Assembly: GCF_017302985.1 (NCBI RefSeq) | Contig: NZ_JAFIMU010000007.1 | Coordinates: forward strand, 1,984,001-2,048,000 | Length of the DNA stretch: 64,000 nt | DNA from: Corallococcus macrosporus | GTDB taxonomy: Bacteria > Myxococcota > Myxococcia > Myxococcales > Myxococcaceae | Direction of reading: 5' to 3' | Shown here: one piece after another, positions 56,839-64,000 of the stretch | Layout: every line of letters starts with the position of its first letter | Position numbering within the stretch: position 1 is the stretch's first letter | Made by a program: the position numbers and the translations under genes | Notes under the pieces: model-generated | Database searches by the model: none | The model's input: only the letters and a program-made list of their open reading frames with translations | What the model was told of the DNA's origin: nothing

Positions 56839-57729
56839 TCAGCCCTGCGCTCCCAGGCCGTTGTTGAAGGCCGCGAACATGAGGGCTCCATAGAAGCCAC
56901 CGCAGAGGCAGCACGAGAGCACGGGCGCCAGCAGCGCGCCCGCCAGCGCCGTGCCCCAACTGGTGCGGTGCAGCGAGCGGTAGGTGAAGGCGCGCAGGCC
57001 CACCGCCCAGAAGGGCGCGGCGTACACGGCGACGAAGGGAATCACGCCAACGATGTACGGCGCCTGCGAGAGCGCGTGCGCGCGCATCGTCACGGAGAAG
57101 CCGCGCTCCACGCCGCCCATGCGCAGGATGAGGTGGTCCAGGCCCGCGTTGACCAGCGTCATGCCGGTGCTGACGAAGGGCATCAGCACCGTCCAGGCCG
57201 CCATGCCCACCGTCATCCACAGTTTCATGGCCTGTGGGTCATCCACCCCCGCGTTCGCCTCGGGGACCATCCCCAGGATGATGCCGATGATGGCCGTATA
57301 GACGATGCCCGTGGTCAGGAAGCCCGCGATCGCGGACAGGAACACGAACTTCATGGAGCTGCCCACGGGCGCATCGGGGTTGATGCCCCGGAGCGTGTTC
57401 GTGGGCTGCATCAACAAGCCGTAGCACGTGCGCCAGAACGCCTTGAGCGTGCCCAGCTCCTCGCGCCGGTCCCATGGCAGCTGGCCCAGGGGTTCGCGCT
57501 CATGGCAGGTGACGCAGATGGCCCCTTCCGGCCCCTGGCGCAGACAGCGAGCACAGGCGAACGCACCACAGCGAGGGCACGTGGCCACGCTCGCCAACCC
57601 AGAATGCAAAGCACAGACCGGCTCGGCGCTGCCAGGAGTCGAAGCCACCAGCAGCGAGGCCCCGCACCGCGAGCACGTCTCCGCGCCGGGGGTGAAGGGG
57701 GCCTGACAGGAAGGACAGGAAGGCGTCAT
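56839..57729 (-). CDS. Zinc-ribbon/B-box protein with Yip1-like membrane domain
   Basis: 296 residues. N-terminal zinc ribbon (CPSCQAPFTPGAETCSRCG) and a B-box-like region (CALHSGLASVATCPRCGAFACARC ... CVTCHE), then a Yip1-type domain with about five membrane helices (FWRTCYGLLMQPTNTLRGI, FLTTGIVYTAIIGIILG, ...). The B-box is a Zn-binding protein-contact module; Yip1 domains act in membrane organisation. ATG 57729 was preferred; 57768 is an alternative. Confidence 0.85.
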   Translation of the reverse strand: MTPSCPSCQAPFTPGAETCSRCGASLLVASTPGSAEPVCALHSGLASVATCPRCGAFACARCLRQGPEGAICVTCHEREPLGQLPWDRREELGTLKAFWRTCYGLLMQPTNTLRGINPDAPVGSSMKFVFLSAIAGFLTTGIVYTAIIGIILGMVPEANAGVDDPQAMKLWMTVGMAAWTVLMPFVSTGMTLVNAGLDHLILRMGGVERGFSVTMRAHALSQAPYIVGVIPFVAVYAAPFWAVGLRAFTYRSLHRTSWGTALAGALLAPVLSCCLCGGFYGALMFAAFNNGLGAQG

Positions 57730-57792
57730 CGCCGCGCATCCTCGCACGGCTCGGGCTCCGTCACGCACGAGGCATCAGGGCCCGGGGGGCGG

Positions 57793-57819
57793 AAACCTGT
57801 CCGACTGTCGGACAGGTTT
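57793..57819. terminator. Perfect 12-bp hairpin, bidirectional terminator
   Basis: AAACCTGTCCGA (57793-57804) pairs perfectly with TCGGACAGGTTT (57808-57819) around a 3-base loop. Flanked by A and T runs on both sides. It lies ten bases past the stop of the long serine-hydrolase gene (minus strand) and upstream of the zinc-ribbon gene. May also be a dispersed repeat. Confidence 0.75.
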
Positions 57820-57829
57820 GGGACTGGCG

Positions 57830-60133
57830 CTATGGCTCGGGTGCTGTCTCTGGATCCACGGGCACCGTGGGCGACGTGCTCCCTGCCTTGTCCTGGGCCG
57901 GGGCCACCGCGCCTGGCGCTCGGGGGGCCCTTGCCTCCTGTGCGGCTCGGGCCTGACGGGCTCGCTTTGCCTGGGCCACCGCGGTCTTCGCCGCGCCTGC
58001 GTCACCCAGCGCCCGCTCCCGCTTCGCCAGCGCGTCCCACAACTCGGGCGCGTCCGGGTGCAACGTCACCGCGGCTCGCAGGAGGCCTCGCGCTACCTTG
58101 GGGGAACGCGTGTCCAGCAGCCGCCTCAGGAAGCCCGCGGGCGACAGCACCAGCGACCCTTCTGGCGTTTCGAATGCCTCGCGCACGTGCGGAATCGCTT
58201 CCGGCTCCCGGTCCGCCTCCATCAACCCCACCGCTTGCGCCAGGTGCGCGTCCATCGACTCCGGATGCAGCTCCGTGGCTCGCTCCAGCCAGCGCATCCG
58301 GTCCGCGGGCTTCCGCTTCGCCCGGTCCGCCAGCGTCAGCATTTCATCCGTGTAGTCCGGCCGCACCTCGGGGGCCCGCACCGCCGCTTCCTTCAGCGCG
58401 GGCCACAGCCGCTCCGGGTCCTTCGCCGCTTCCAGCCGGGAACGCCGCAGCGCCGGCACCTCCGCGCGCTTCCAGCCCGCGACGAAGCGGGCCACGTCGC
58501 CGCGCACCGTCGGGCTGAAGCGCTCCGCCTCCGGACACTTCAGCGTCTCGCACGCGGCCAGGTAGTCCGCGAAGAAGCCCGCCGCGCCCTGCGTCCGGTA
58601 CGCTCGCAGCCGCTCCGCACCCATCGCCTTCTCCACCGTGGCCGCCATGTGCGCGCCCACGCGGATGAAGAGCGACTCCGCGCGCGGCTCGTGCGCGCCG
58701 CGGATCCGCTCCATCGCGCCCCGGCCGTCCCTGGCGATGGCCGCCCGGTCGAAGAGCGCCGACACCTTCGTGAACGCCTCCGACAGGTCCGTCTCCGGCG
58801 GCAGCGTGCCCGGGCCGCGCGTGGCCCAGTCGTGGTACGCGAGCCCGTAGCTCGCCAGCCGGCCCATGCCTTCGTAGACGACCGCATCCACGGGGTCCGT
58901 GAAGTGGCCGCTCCGGCCCGGCGCGCCCTCGTCCAGCACCGTCTCCATCAACCGCAGGGACAGCCGGCGCAGCCGCTTCGCCTCGTCCTCCACGTTGGTG
59001 GCCAGCGCGATGGCCGTGTCCTCCGCCGGCAAAATCACCAGCAGCGTCGTCGTCTCCGGCTGCCCACCCGCGTGCGCCACGATGTAGTGGCCCCGCAGCG
59101 GATAGGTCGCGAAGCCCATGCCATAATCAGTGATGTGCCCGTCGCGCGTGACCATGGTCGCCTGCATGCGGCCCATCGTCTCGCGCGTCACCAGCGAGTG
59201 GTCCAACACCGCGCGAGCGAAGCCCAGCAGGTCCTCCACCGTCGCGCGCGTGCCTCCGCCACCGAAGCGGCTGGTGACGTCCAGGAAGCGCGACGGCTTC
59301 AGCGCGGCGCCCGCCACGCGGTAGCCCACCGCCTGCTGCGCGTCGCGCGTGCTGATTTCATCCACGTCCGCGTGGCTCATGTTCGCGGGCCCGAAGACGT
59401 GGTCGCGCATGTACTCGCGATAGGACTGGCCGGAGGCGGTCTCCACCGCCGCGCCCAGCAGGTTGAAGCCCCAGGTCGTGTAGAGGTAGCGCGTGCCCGG
59501 CTCCGACATGAGCGGCCGGTCCGCGAACATCGCGATGGCCTCCTTCGTCGTCACCGGCTTCGTGTTGTTGCCGGCGCTCGGGCTGTCGTAGGTGGGCACG
59601 CCGCCCAGGTGGCCCAGGAGCTGCCGCACCGTCACCGGCCACTGCTTCACCGGGTACTCGGGCACCAGCGTGTGGATGTCCGCGTCCAGGTCCAGCTTGC
59701 CCGCCTGCACCAACTGCATCACGGCCACCGCCGTGAAGGACTTGGTGATGGACGCCATGCGGTACGTCGTACGCACCGTGGCCGGCAGCTTCTTCGCCAG
59801 GTCGCGGTAGCCGTAGCCGTTCATCCACCGCTGGCCGCCCCGCATCACGCCCACGGACAGGCCCGCCGTGGGGCCCTGCTTCAGGTCCGCGCGCACCAGC
59901 GCGTCCAGCGTGCGCTGCACCTCCGGCGGGAACTCGGTGGACTTCGGCTCCGGCGCGACCTTCGCGCCGGACTCCGGCGGGGTCGCGGGCTTCGCGGCGG
60001 GCTCGGTCGGCGCGGCCTCTGGCTTCGACGCGGCGGATCCGCTCGATGCGGGCGCCTGCGTCGCGACGGGCACCTGCGCGAACGCGGGCCCTGCTTCCAA
60101 CAACAGACACAGCGCGACGAAGAGCCGCTTCAT
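57830..60133 (-). CDS. Beta-lactamase-family serine hydrolase with TPR-like tail
   Basis: 767 residues. Signal peptide (residues 1-20), Ala/Pro-rich linker, then class C-type hydrolase: MASITKSF (S128-x-x-K131), YTTWGF in the YxN position (variant), HAGGQPE (HxG). The C-terminal ~300 residues are helical TPR-like (RMRWLERATELHPESMDAHLAQAVGLMEADREPEAIPHVREAF). It is about twice the size of the other serine hydrolase here. Start ATG 60131-60133 overlaps the SGNH hydrolase stop as ATGA; the two are translationally coupled. Confidence 0.9.
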   Translation of the reverse strand: MKRLFVALCLLLEAGPAFAQVPVATQAPASSGSAASKPEAAPTEPAAKPATPPESGAKVAPEPKSTEFPPEVQRTLDALVRADLKQGPTAGLSVGVMRGGQRWMNGYGYRDLAKKLPATVRTTYRMASITKSFTAVAVMQLVQAGKLDLDADIHTLVPEYPVKQWPVTVRQLLGHLGGVPTYDSPSAGNNTKPVTTKEAIAMFADRPLMSEPGTRYLYTTWGFNLLGAAVETASGQSYREYMRDHVFGPANMSHADVDEISTRDAQQAVGYRVAGAALKPSRFLDVTSRFGGGGTRATVEDLLGFARAVLDHSLVTRETMGRMQATMVTRDGHITDYGMGFATYPLRGHYIVAHAGGQPETTTLLVILPAEDTAIALATNVEDEAKRLRRLSLRLMETVLDEGAPGRSGHFTDPVDAVVYEGMGRLASYGLAYHDWATRGPGTLPPETDLSEAFTKVSALFDRAAIARDGRGAMERIRGAHEPRAESLFIRVGAHMAATVEKAMGAERLRAYRTQGAAGFFADYLAACETLKCPEAERFSPTVRGDVARFVAGWKRAEVPALRRSRLEAAKDPERLWPALKEAAVRAPEVRPDYTDEMLTLADRAKRKPADRMRWLERATELHPESMDAHLAQAVGLMEADREPEAIPHVREAFETPEGSLVLSPAGFLRRLLDTRSPKVARGLLRAAVTLHPDAPELWDALAKRERALGDAGAAKTAVAQAKRARQARAAQEARAPRAPGAVAPAQDKAGSTSPTVPVDPETAPEP

Positions 60134-61704
60134 GGCACTGCCTCCGCGGTCTGGCCGCTTCCACTGCCCACCGGTGCATCCTCTCTCGAGGTCGTGAGCG
60201 CCGGCGCGGGCACCGCGCCCTCGTTCACCCAGCCCGCCAGCAGCGCGTCCGCGACCAGCTGTCCCAACAGGTCCAGCCCCTGACCGCGCGGATGCACCAG
60301 GTCCTCGTGCATGAACCCCGCCTGCTGGAAGCGCGCGAGCGAACCCGCTCCGCCCATCGCCGTGTAGAGGTTGAAGAAGCCGCAGCCCTCGGCGAGCGCC
60401 ACCTCGCGCTCGGCCTGGATGGCGGCCTCCAGGAACGGCCGCTGCTTCAACGGCTTGCCCTTCGCGTGGCCGTCCTGCACCGCGTCCATCGGGCCCACCA
60501 CCATGCACGCGCTGCCGGGCGCGGCGGCCCGGGCGCGGCGCAGGAGCGTGGCCAGGTCCTGCCTCACGGTGGGCAGGTCCGTGCGCTTCCACTCCAGGCG
60601 CTTGGACTCATTGCCGCCCAGGAAGAAGAGCAGCAGCTTCGGGTCGCGCTGCTGAAGCTGCGCCTTCAGCGCGTCCTCCTCCAGCCGGGCGTACAGCGTG
60701 GCATCCGCGGACGGCACGCCGAGCATGTCCAGCACGATGCCCGGCGCGTCCTTCTGGAGCACCACGCCCTGCACGATGGCGCCCTTGCCCTCCGCGGTGA
60801 CGTCCAGCCACTTCGCGCCCTGGGGCAGGTCGAAGGACGTGGTGCGGCTGGCACCGTCCTCCTGGGGCTCCGTGCGCGCGAGCACGCTGCCGTCCACGGA
60901 CACGACGAGGCGGCCCGCGCCCTTCACGTCCTTCCACCACAGCGTCCCGCGCGGCTCGCCGTCCAGCTTGAAGCGGCCCCGGGCGCGGTTCTCGGTGGCC
61001 ACGTGGTACACGCCGGTGATGCCGAACGGGTGTGGCGGCGCTCGCAGCTCGCCCAGCGTGCGCGGCTGCCAGCCGTTGCTCACGGCGGCCGTGCGCGACC
61101 GTCCACCGTAGGGCGCCATGCGGTCCACCAGCAGCGCGCCCCGGCCCGCGTGGCCGAAGCCCGCCGACAGCTCGTCGCGGACCACGTCCACGATGCGGTC
61201 CCCCGCGATGAGCGAGTTGCCGAACGCGGCGACGACCGTGGGCGTCTTCGACGTGCCCTCCCGCAGCCCGTCCAGCGCGCGGAAGAACGGCGTCAGCGCG
61301 GACCGCTCGCAGCCGGTGCCGCTCGGCTCGACGCACGGATCCTCCACCGTGCCGCCCGGTGCCTGGAGCCGCGTGGCCAGCGCGTGCAGGTGTCCGGCGC
61401 GCTCGGTGGTGGGCGGCAGGGCGCGGAACGCGGAGCGCCCCGTGCTCCGAACCGGCGCGGGCATGCTCGTCGAAGCAGGCACCACCGTGGGAGCAGCGGC
61501 CGCCGTCTGCGCACTCGCGGCCTCTCCCGTGGCGGGTCGCGCGGCACTCGCCTCTGGCGGCGGGACGGCGTCCGTCGCGGGAGGCGTCGTCATGGGAAAC
61601 CGGTGAGGGGGTGTGCGGGACTCGCACCCGGGGAGCAGCGCCCCCGCCAGGACAGCGAGCAACCCCGCCCGCCGGAGCCCCCGCGAGACGTCGGGAACCT
61701 TCAT
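60130..61704 (-). CDS. SGNH/GDSL-family hydrolase lipoprotein
   Basis: 524 residues. Lipoprotein signal ending GALLPGC. Ala/Pro/Thr-rich linker to about residue 90. The SGNH blocks: VVAAFGNSLIAGDRIVDV (GNS in place of the usual GDS), LFFLGGNESKRLEW (Gly/Asn) and HEDLVHPRGQGLDLLGQL (Asp-x-x-His). They surround a middle beta domain with IVLDMLGVPSAD. These enzymes remove or transfer acyl groups on sugars or lipids. ATG 61704. Confidence 0.87.
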   Translation of the reverse strand: MKVPDVSRGLRRAGLLAVLAGALLPGCESRTPPHRFPMTTPPATDAVPPPEASAARPATGEAASAQTAAAAPTVVPASTSMPAPVRSTGRSAFRALPPTTERAGHLHALATRLQAPGGTVEDPCVEPSGTGCERSALTPFFRALDGLREGTSKTPTVVAAFGNSLIAGDRIVDVVRDELSAGFGHAGRGALLVDRMAPYGGRSRTAAVSNGWQPRTLGELRAPPHPFGITGVYHVATENRARGRFKLDGEPRGTLWWKDVKGAGRLVVSVDGSVLARTEPQEDGASRTTSFDLPQGAKWLDVTAEGKGAIVQGVVLQKDAPGIVLDMLGVPSADATLYARLEEDALKAQLQQRDPKLLLFFLGGNESKRLEWKRTDLPTVRQDLATLLRRARAAAPGSACMVVGPMDAVQDGHAKGKPLKQRPFLEAAIQAEREVALAEGCGFFNLYTAMGGAGSLARFQQAGFMHEDLVHPRGQGLDLLGQLVADALLAGWVNEGAVPAPALTTSREDAPVGSGSGQTAEAVP

Positions 61705-61909
61705 GTGGCCCGCGAGCGTAAACGAAAGCCCGGGGGCGCGCATGTTCTGGACCCCACGCTTGGCCGCCTTGCGGGCCGCCCCGCCGTGGCATCCCGGACA
61801 TCGCATCCGTCCTTCATCACACGCCCTGCCCGGACGCCCGGCGGGAAGGCCGGTTTTTCCCGCGCCCCAGCGCAAATGCAGGGTCCGGCCGCGAACATGG
61901 TCCCTTCAC

Positions 61910-62293
61910 ATGTCGCGGTATGCCCCCAAATTATCCGCCGCGAATATGGGCAAGAACCGGCTCACAACGTGGACGAAGCTCCACCGGCGATTTGGCGACC
62001 ACGTGCGCCGCATGCGCAACAGCCGCTCGCTCACGCAAGAGGCGCTCGCGGAGCGCAGCGACCTGTCCGTGGACGCCATCCGCCGCATCGAGCGGGGCGC
62101 CTTCTCTCCGTCACTCGACACGCTGGGCAAGCTGTCCGTGGGCCTGGACGTGTCACTGAAGACCCTCTTCCACTCCTTCGACCTGGAGCGCACCGACGGC
62201 GTGGCGGAGATCTGCGACTTCCTCGCGTGCCGCTCCGGCTCCGAGCTGAAGCTCGCGTGGCGCGTGCTCCAGGCCATGTTCGACGAGCGCTGA
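61910..62293 (+). CDS. Xre-type helix-turn-helix regulator
   Basis: About 127 residues. HTH_3 domain in FGDHVRRMRNSRSLTQEALAERSDLSVDAIRRIERGAFSPSLDTLGKLSVGLDVSLKTLF; the C-terminal tail may bind a partner or ligand. The ATG 61910 and ATG 61946 are both possible. The region 61921-61948 is A/T-richer and may overlap its own promoter. Confidence 0.87.
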   Translation: MSRYAPKLSAANMGKNRLTTWTKLHRRFGDHVRRMRNSRSLTQEALAERSDLSVDAIRRIERGAFSPSLDTLGKLSVGLDVSLKTLFHSFDLERTDGVAEICDFLACRSGSELKLAWRVLQAMFDER

Positions 62294-62308
62294 AAAAGCG
62301 CGCTCCCG

Positions 62309-62326
62309 TGCCGGTCGCACCCGGCA
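62309..62326 (+). terminator. Short hairpin after the Xre gene
   Basis: TGCCGG (62309-62314) pairs with CCGGCA (62321-62326) with a 6-base loop, 15 bases after the stop. No T-run follows, so this is weak. Confidence 0.35.
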
Positions 62327-62373
62327 GATGTTCCCTGTCACCCCGGCCGCGTTTGCCCTATGCGTCGGGGCTC

Positions 62374-62739
62374 ATGAGCCGCGCGCCTCCCACCCTCCTC
62401 CTCGTCGAGGACGACAGCGACCTGCGCGACGCGCTCGTGGAGATCCTCCACGCGGAAGGGCACACCGTCGTCGCCACGGCGACCGGTGACGAGGCCCTCG
62501 CGTGGCTTTCAGCGCACCCCATCCCCGCGCTGGTGCTCGTGGACATGTGGACGCCGCGCAAGGACAGCTGGCGGCTGCTGGACGCCCTGCACGGGCAGCC
62601 GCGCCTGGCGGACGTGCCCGTCATGGCCATCAGCTCCAGCGAGGAGCGCCACCCCGCCATCCGCGAGGTGCTCTCCAAGCCCTTCGACCGCGACGCCCTG
62701 CTCGCCGGGGTGCGCCGGTTCGTGCACGCCCTGCACTGA
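62374..62739 (+). CDS. Single-domain response regulator
   Basis: 121 residues. Receiver domain: TLLLVEDDSDLRD, phosphoacceptor Asp57 in LVLVDMWTPRKDSWRLL, VMAISSS and SKPFDRDAL. The segment after the Asp (MWTPRKDSW) departs from the common MPxMDG. Possible partner of the partial kinase 0.7 kb away, on the opposite strand; this is inference. Confidence 0.9.
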   Translation: MSRAPPTLLLVEDDSDLRDALVEILHAEGHTVVATATGDEALAWLSAHPIPALVLVDMWTPRKDSWRLLDALHGQPRLADVPVMAISSSEERHPAIREVLSKPFDRDALLAGVRRFVHALH

Positions 62740-62751
62740 AGACGGCAGCGC

Positions 62752-63351
62752 TCAGCCGCCGCGTGACAGCCGCCCCGCGACACCGGGGTCCAGCTTGAAC
62801 GAGTCGAAGAAGCGGTCCGCGTCCCGCGGCGCGCGCCCCTCCGGGTGCAGCAGCAGTTGCTGGTACAGGCGCGGGCCCACCATGAAGAAGCGGCCGCGGA
62901 GGCGGCGCGGACCGGACAGTCCCCCCACCTCCTGGCCCGGGAAGCCGCCCTCCATCTGCAGCGGCTTCGCGCTGATGGCCGTCGCGCCCAGGGCCTCCAG
63001 CGCGCCCTGGCTGGCGCGGTCCACCACGTCGCGCGGGCTCACCTGCGCCACGGCCGTGGGCGGGAAGTCCGTATAGGAGACGTAGTAGGCGGTGTCGTCC
63101 TGCGTGCGCGCGGCGATGAACGTGTGCAGCGTCACCTCGCCCACGTCCGTGGGCTGCACGCGCCGCTCCTCGGTGACGGGGCCGGGGAACGTCACGCTGA
63201 AGCCCCCTTCCGGGGACCGCACGACGGAGGACGGGGTCTCGCGCACGGGCTCGGCGGCGGACACGGGGGGCTCGGTCTGGGTGCGCCCCGCGCACCCGGC
63301 CAGCACCAGCAGGGCGGCCAGCGGCACGGCCCGTGGGGAACGCTTCATCAT
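62752..63351 (-). CDS. Lipoprotein, uncharacterised
   Basis: 199 residues. Lipoprotein signal MMKRSPRAVPLAALLVLAGC (lipobox LAGC). Mature part includes SPEGGFSVTFPGPVTEERRVQ and YYVSYTDFPPT, a pattern seen in short uncharacterised myxobacterial lipoproteins. ATG 63351 is preceded by AGGAG at eight bases; the adjacent 63348 is an alternative. Confidence 0.82.
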   Translation of the reverse strand: MMKRSPRAVPLAALLVLAGCAGRTQTEPPVSAAEPVRETPSSVVRSPEGGFSVTFPGPVTEERRVQPTDVGEVTLHTFIAARTQDDTAYYVSYTDFPPTAVAQVSPRDVVDRASQGALEALGATAISAKPLQMEGGFPGQEVGGLSGPRRLRGRFFMVGPRLYQQLLLHPEGRAPRDADRFFDSFKLDPGVAGRLSRGG

Positions 63352-63432
63352 CCAGACGGCTCCTGACATGGAGCCGCAAGGTACGCCCTGCCCTGCCCGG
63401 GCGCATCCCTTCGCGTCACCCGGGCACGCTTC

Positions 63433-63447
63433 AGGCAACGGTTGCCT
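63433..63447. terminator. Short hairpin at the end of the kinase gene
   Basis: AGGCAA-CGG-TTGCCT (63433-63447), a 6-bp stem and 3-base loop just past the kinase stop. No T-run, so it may be a weak terminator or coincidental. Confidence 0.35.
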
Positions 63448-63453
63448 CCGCCC

Positions 63454-64000
63454 TCAGTGCATCACGCCGGCGGGCTCCTCGTCGTCGGAGGGAGCGGGCG
63501 GCTCCGGCGGGCCGGCGGAGGAGGACACCCGGGCCAGGTGGACGCGGAACACGGAGCCCTGGCCGGGCTGGCTCTCCACTTCAATGCGGCCGCCGTGCGC
63601 TTCGATGATCCGCCGCGACACCGACAGCCCCAGCCCCACGCCCGGGGCGCGCTGCTTCGCGTTGCCCGCGCGCTGGAACGGGACGAAGAGGTTCTTCAGG
63701 TCCTCCGGCGACATGCCGATGCCCTGGTCCGCCACGGCCACCACCACCTGCTCGGCGTCCCCGCGCACGGACACCTCCACGCGGCTGCCCGAGGGGGAAT
63801 ACTTCAGCGCGTTGCTCACCAGGTTGTTGAGCACCTGCTCCAGCCGGGCGGGGTCCGCGCGCACCAGCACCGGGGTGTCCGGCACCACCAGCTCCAGCAT
63901 GTGCCCGGAGTCGCCGGACTGGTACAGCTCCACCACGGAGCGCGCCAGCTCGCGCGTGTCGCGCACCTGCGGCTGGAGCTCCAGCTTGCCGGCCTCGATG
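63454..64000 (-). CDS. Sensor histidine kinase, C-terminal part
   Basis: Frame open across the right edge; visible residues include the ATPase domain: NLVSNALKYSPSGSRVEV (N-box), VADQGIGMSPEDLKNLFVPFQRAG (G1) and APGVGLGLSVSRRIIEAHGG (G2). Upstream, IEAGKLELQPQV is the usual approach from a HisKA domain outside the window. The C-terminal tail is acidic and Pro-rich. The ligand-sensing part lies beyond the window. Confidence 0.92.
   Translation of the reverse strand, partial: IEAGKLELQPQVRDTRELARSVVELYQSGDSGHMLELVVPDTPVLVRADPARLEQVLNNLVSNALKYSPSGSRVEVSVRGDAEQVVVAVADQGIGMSPEDLKNLFVPFQRAGNAKQRAPGVGLGLSVSRRIIEAHGGRIEVESQPGQGSVFRVHLARVSSSAGPPEPPAPSDDEEPAGVMH

Overview
The window reads as chromosomal DNA of a predatory delta-proteobacterium of the myxobacteria, most like Myxococcus, Corallococcus or Archangium. 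Supporting signs are the very high GC with G/C-rich third positions, many lipoproteins and secreted proteins of unknown role, an outer-membrane-exchange (SitA-type) toxin/immunity pair, NtrC-type two-component regulation, a sigma-70-like protein of myxobacterial type, and ADOP-type ABC permeases. I found no rRNA, tRNA, CRISPR array, transposase or phage structural gene. Species assignment is inference.

Layout. 1-4.3 kb: edge-truncated propeller-like gene, TPR protein, CAP-domain lipoprotein, dienelactone hydrolase, FKBP lipoprotein, small GlsB/YeaQ membrane protein. 4.4-9.7 kb: an AAA/ABC-type orphan ATPase of atypical composition, GNAT protein, MATE exporter, left-handed beta-helix protein, small membrane protein. 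9.7-17.9 kb: a compact, largely coupled block of a Rieske oxygenase, a GH3-family adenylating enzyme, a GNAT-like protein and a giant RnfD-like/FG-GAP fusion on the minus strand, facing a fatty-acid desaturase plus membrane protein on the plus strand. It looks like an undescribed lipid- or amide-modifying system. A truncated remnant of a second GH3 gene sits inside it. 17.9-22.6 kb: Imm11-SUFU immunity protein and AHH nuclease toxin, a STAS-like protein, then CinA coupled to a bacterial GRAS protein. 23-27.7 kb: TonB-dependent receptor with fused N-terminal domains plus partner lipoprotein. 27.7-35 kb: five-gene operon of HlyD, ABC ATPase, ADOP permease, NtrC-type regulator and histidine kinase. 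35-40 kb: outer-membrane protein, RCC1-repeat lipoprotein, acyl-CoA synthetase, receiver protein. 40.2-45 kb: oligoribonuclease, hydrolase-OsmC fusion, archease and phosphoribosyltransferase facing PRPP synthetase and a crotonase. 45-53.8 kb: M1 peptidase, LpxL-type acyltransferase, alanine racemase, sigma-like factor, phosphoesterase, serine hydrolase-TPR. 53.9-55.5 kb: a three-gene group of uncharacterised proteins, two sharing a novel domain. 55.7-64 kb: lipoprotein, zinc-ribbon/Yip1-like membrane protein, serine hydrolase coupled to an SGNH hydrolase, Xre-type regulator, receiver protein, lipoprotein and an edge-truncated histidine kinase.

Genes that work together, as judged by coupling: HlyD/ATPase/permease/regulator/kinase form a self-regulated exporter; GH3 and Rieske overlap by ATGA; toxin and immunity are adjacent; CinA and GRAS overlap; TonB receptor and lipoprotein are one base apart; SGNH hydrolase and serine hydrolase overlap. 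Most start sites were chosen from Shine-Dalgarno sequences and overlap geometry and remain predictions.
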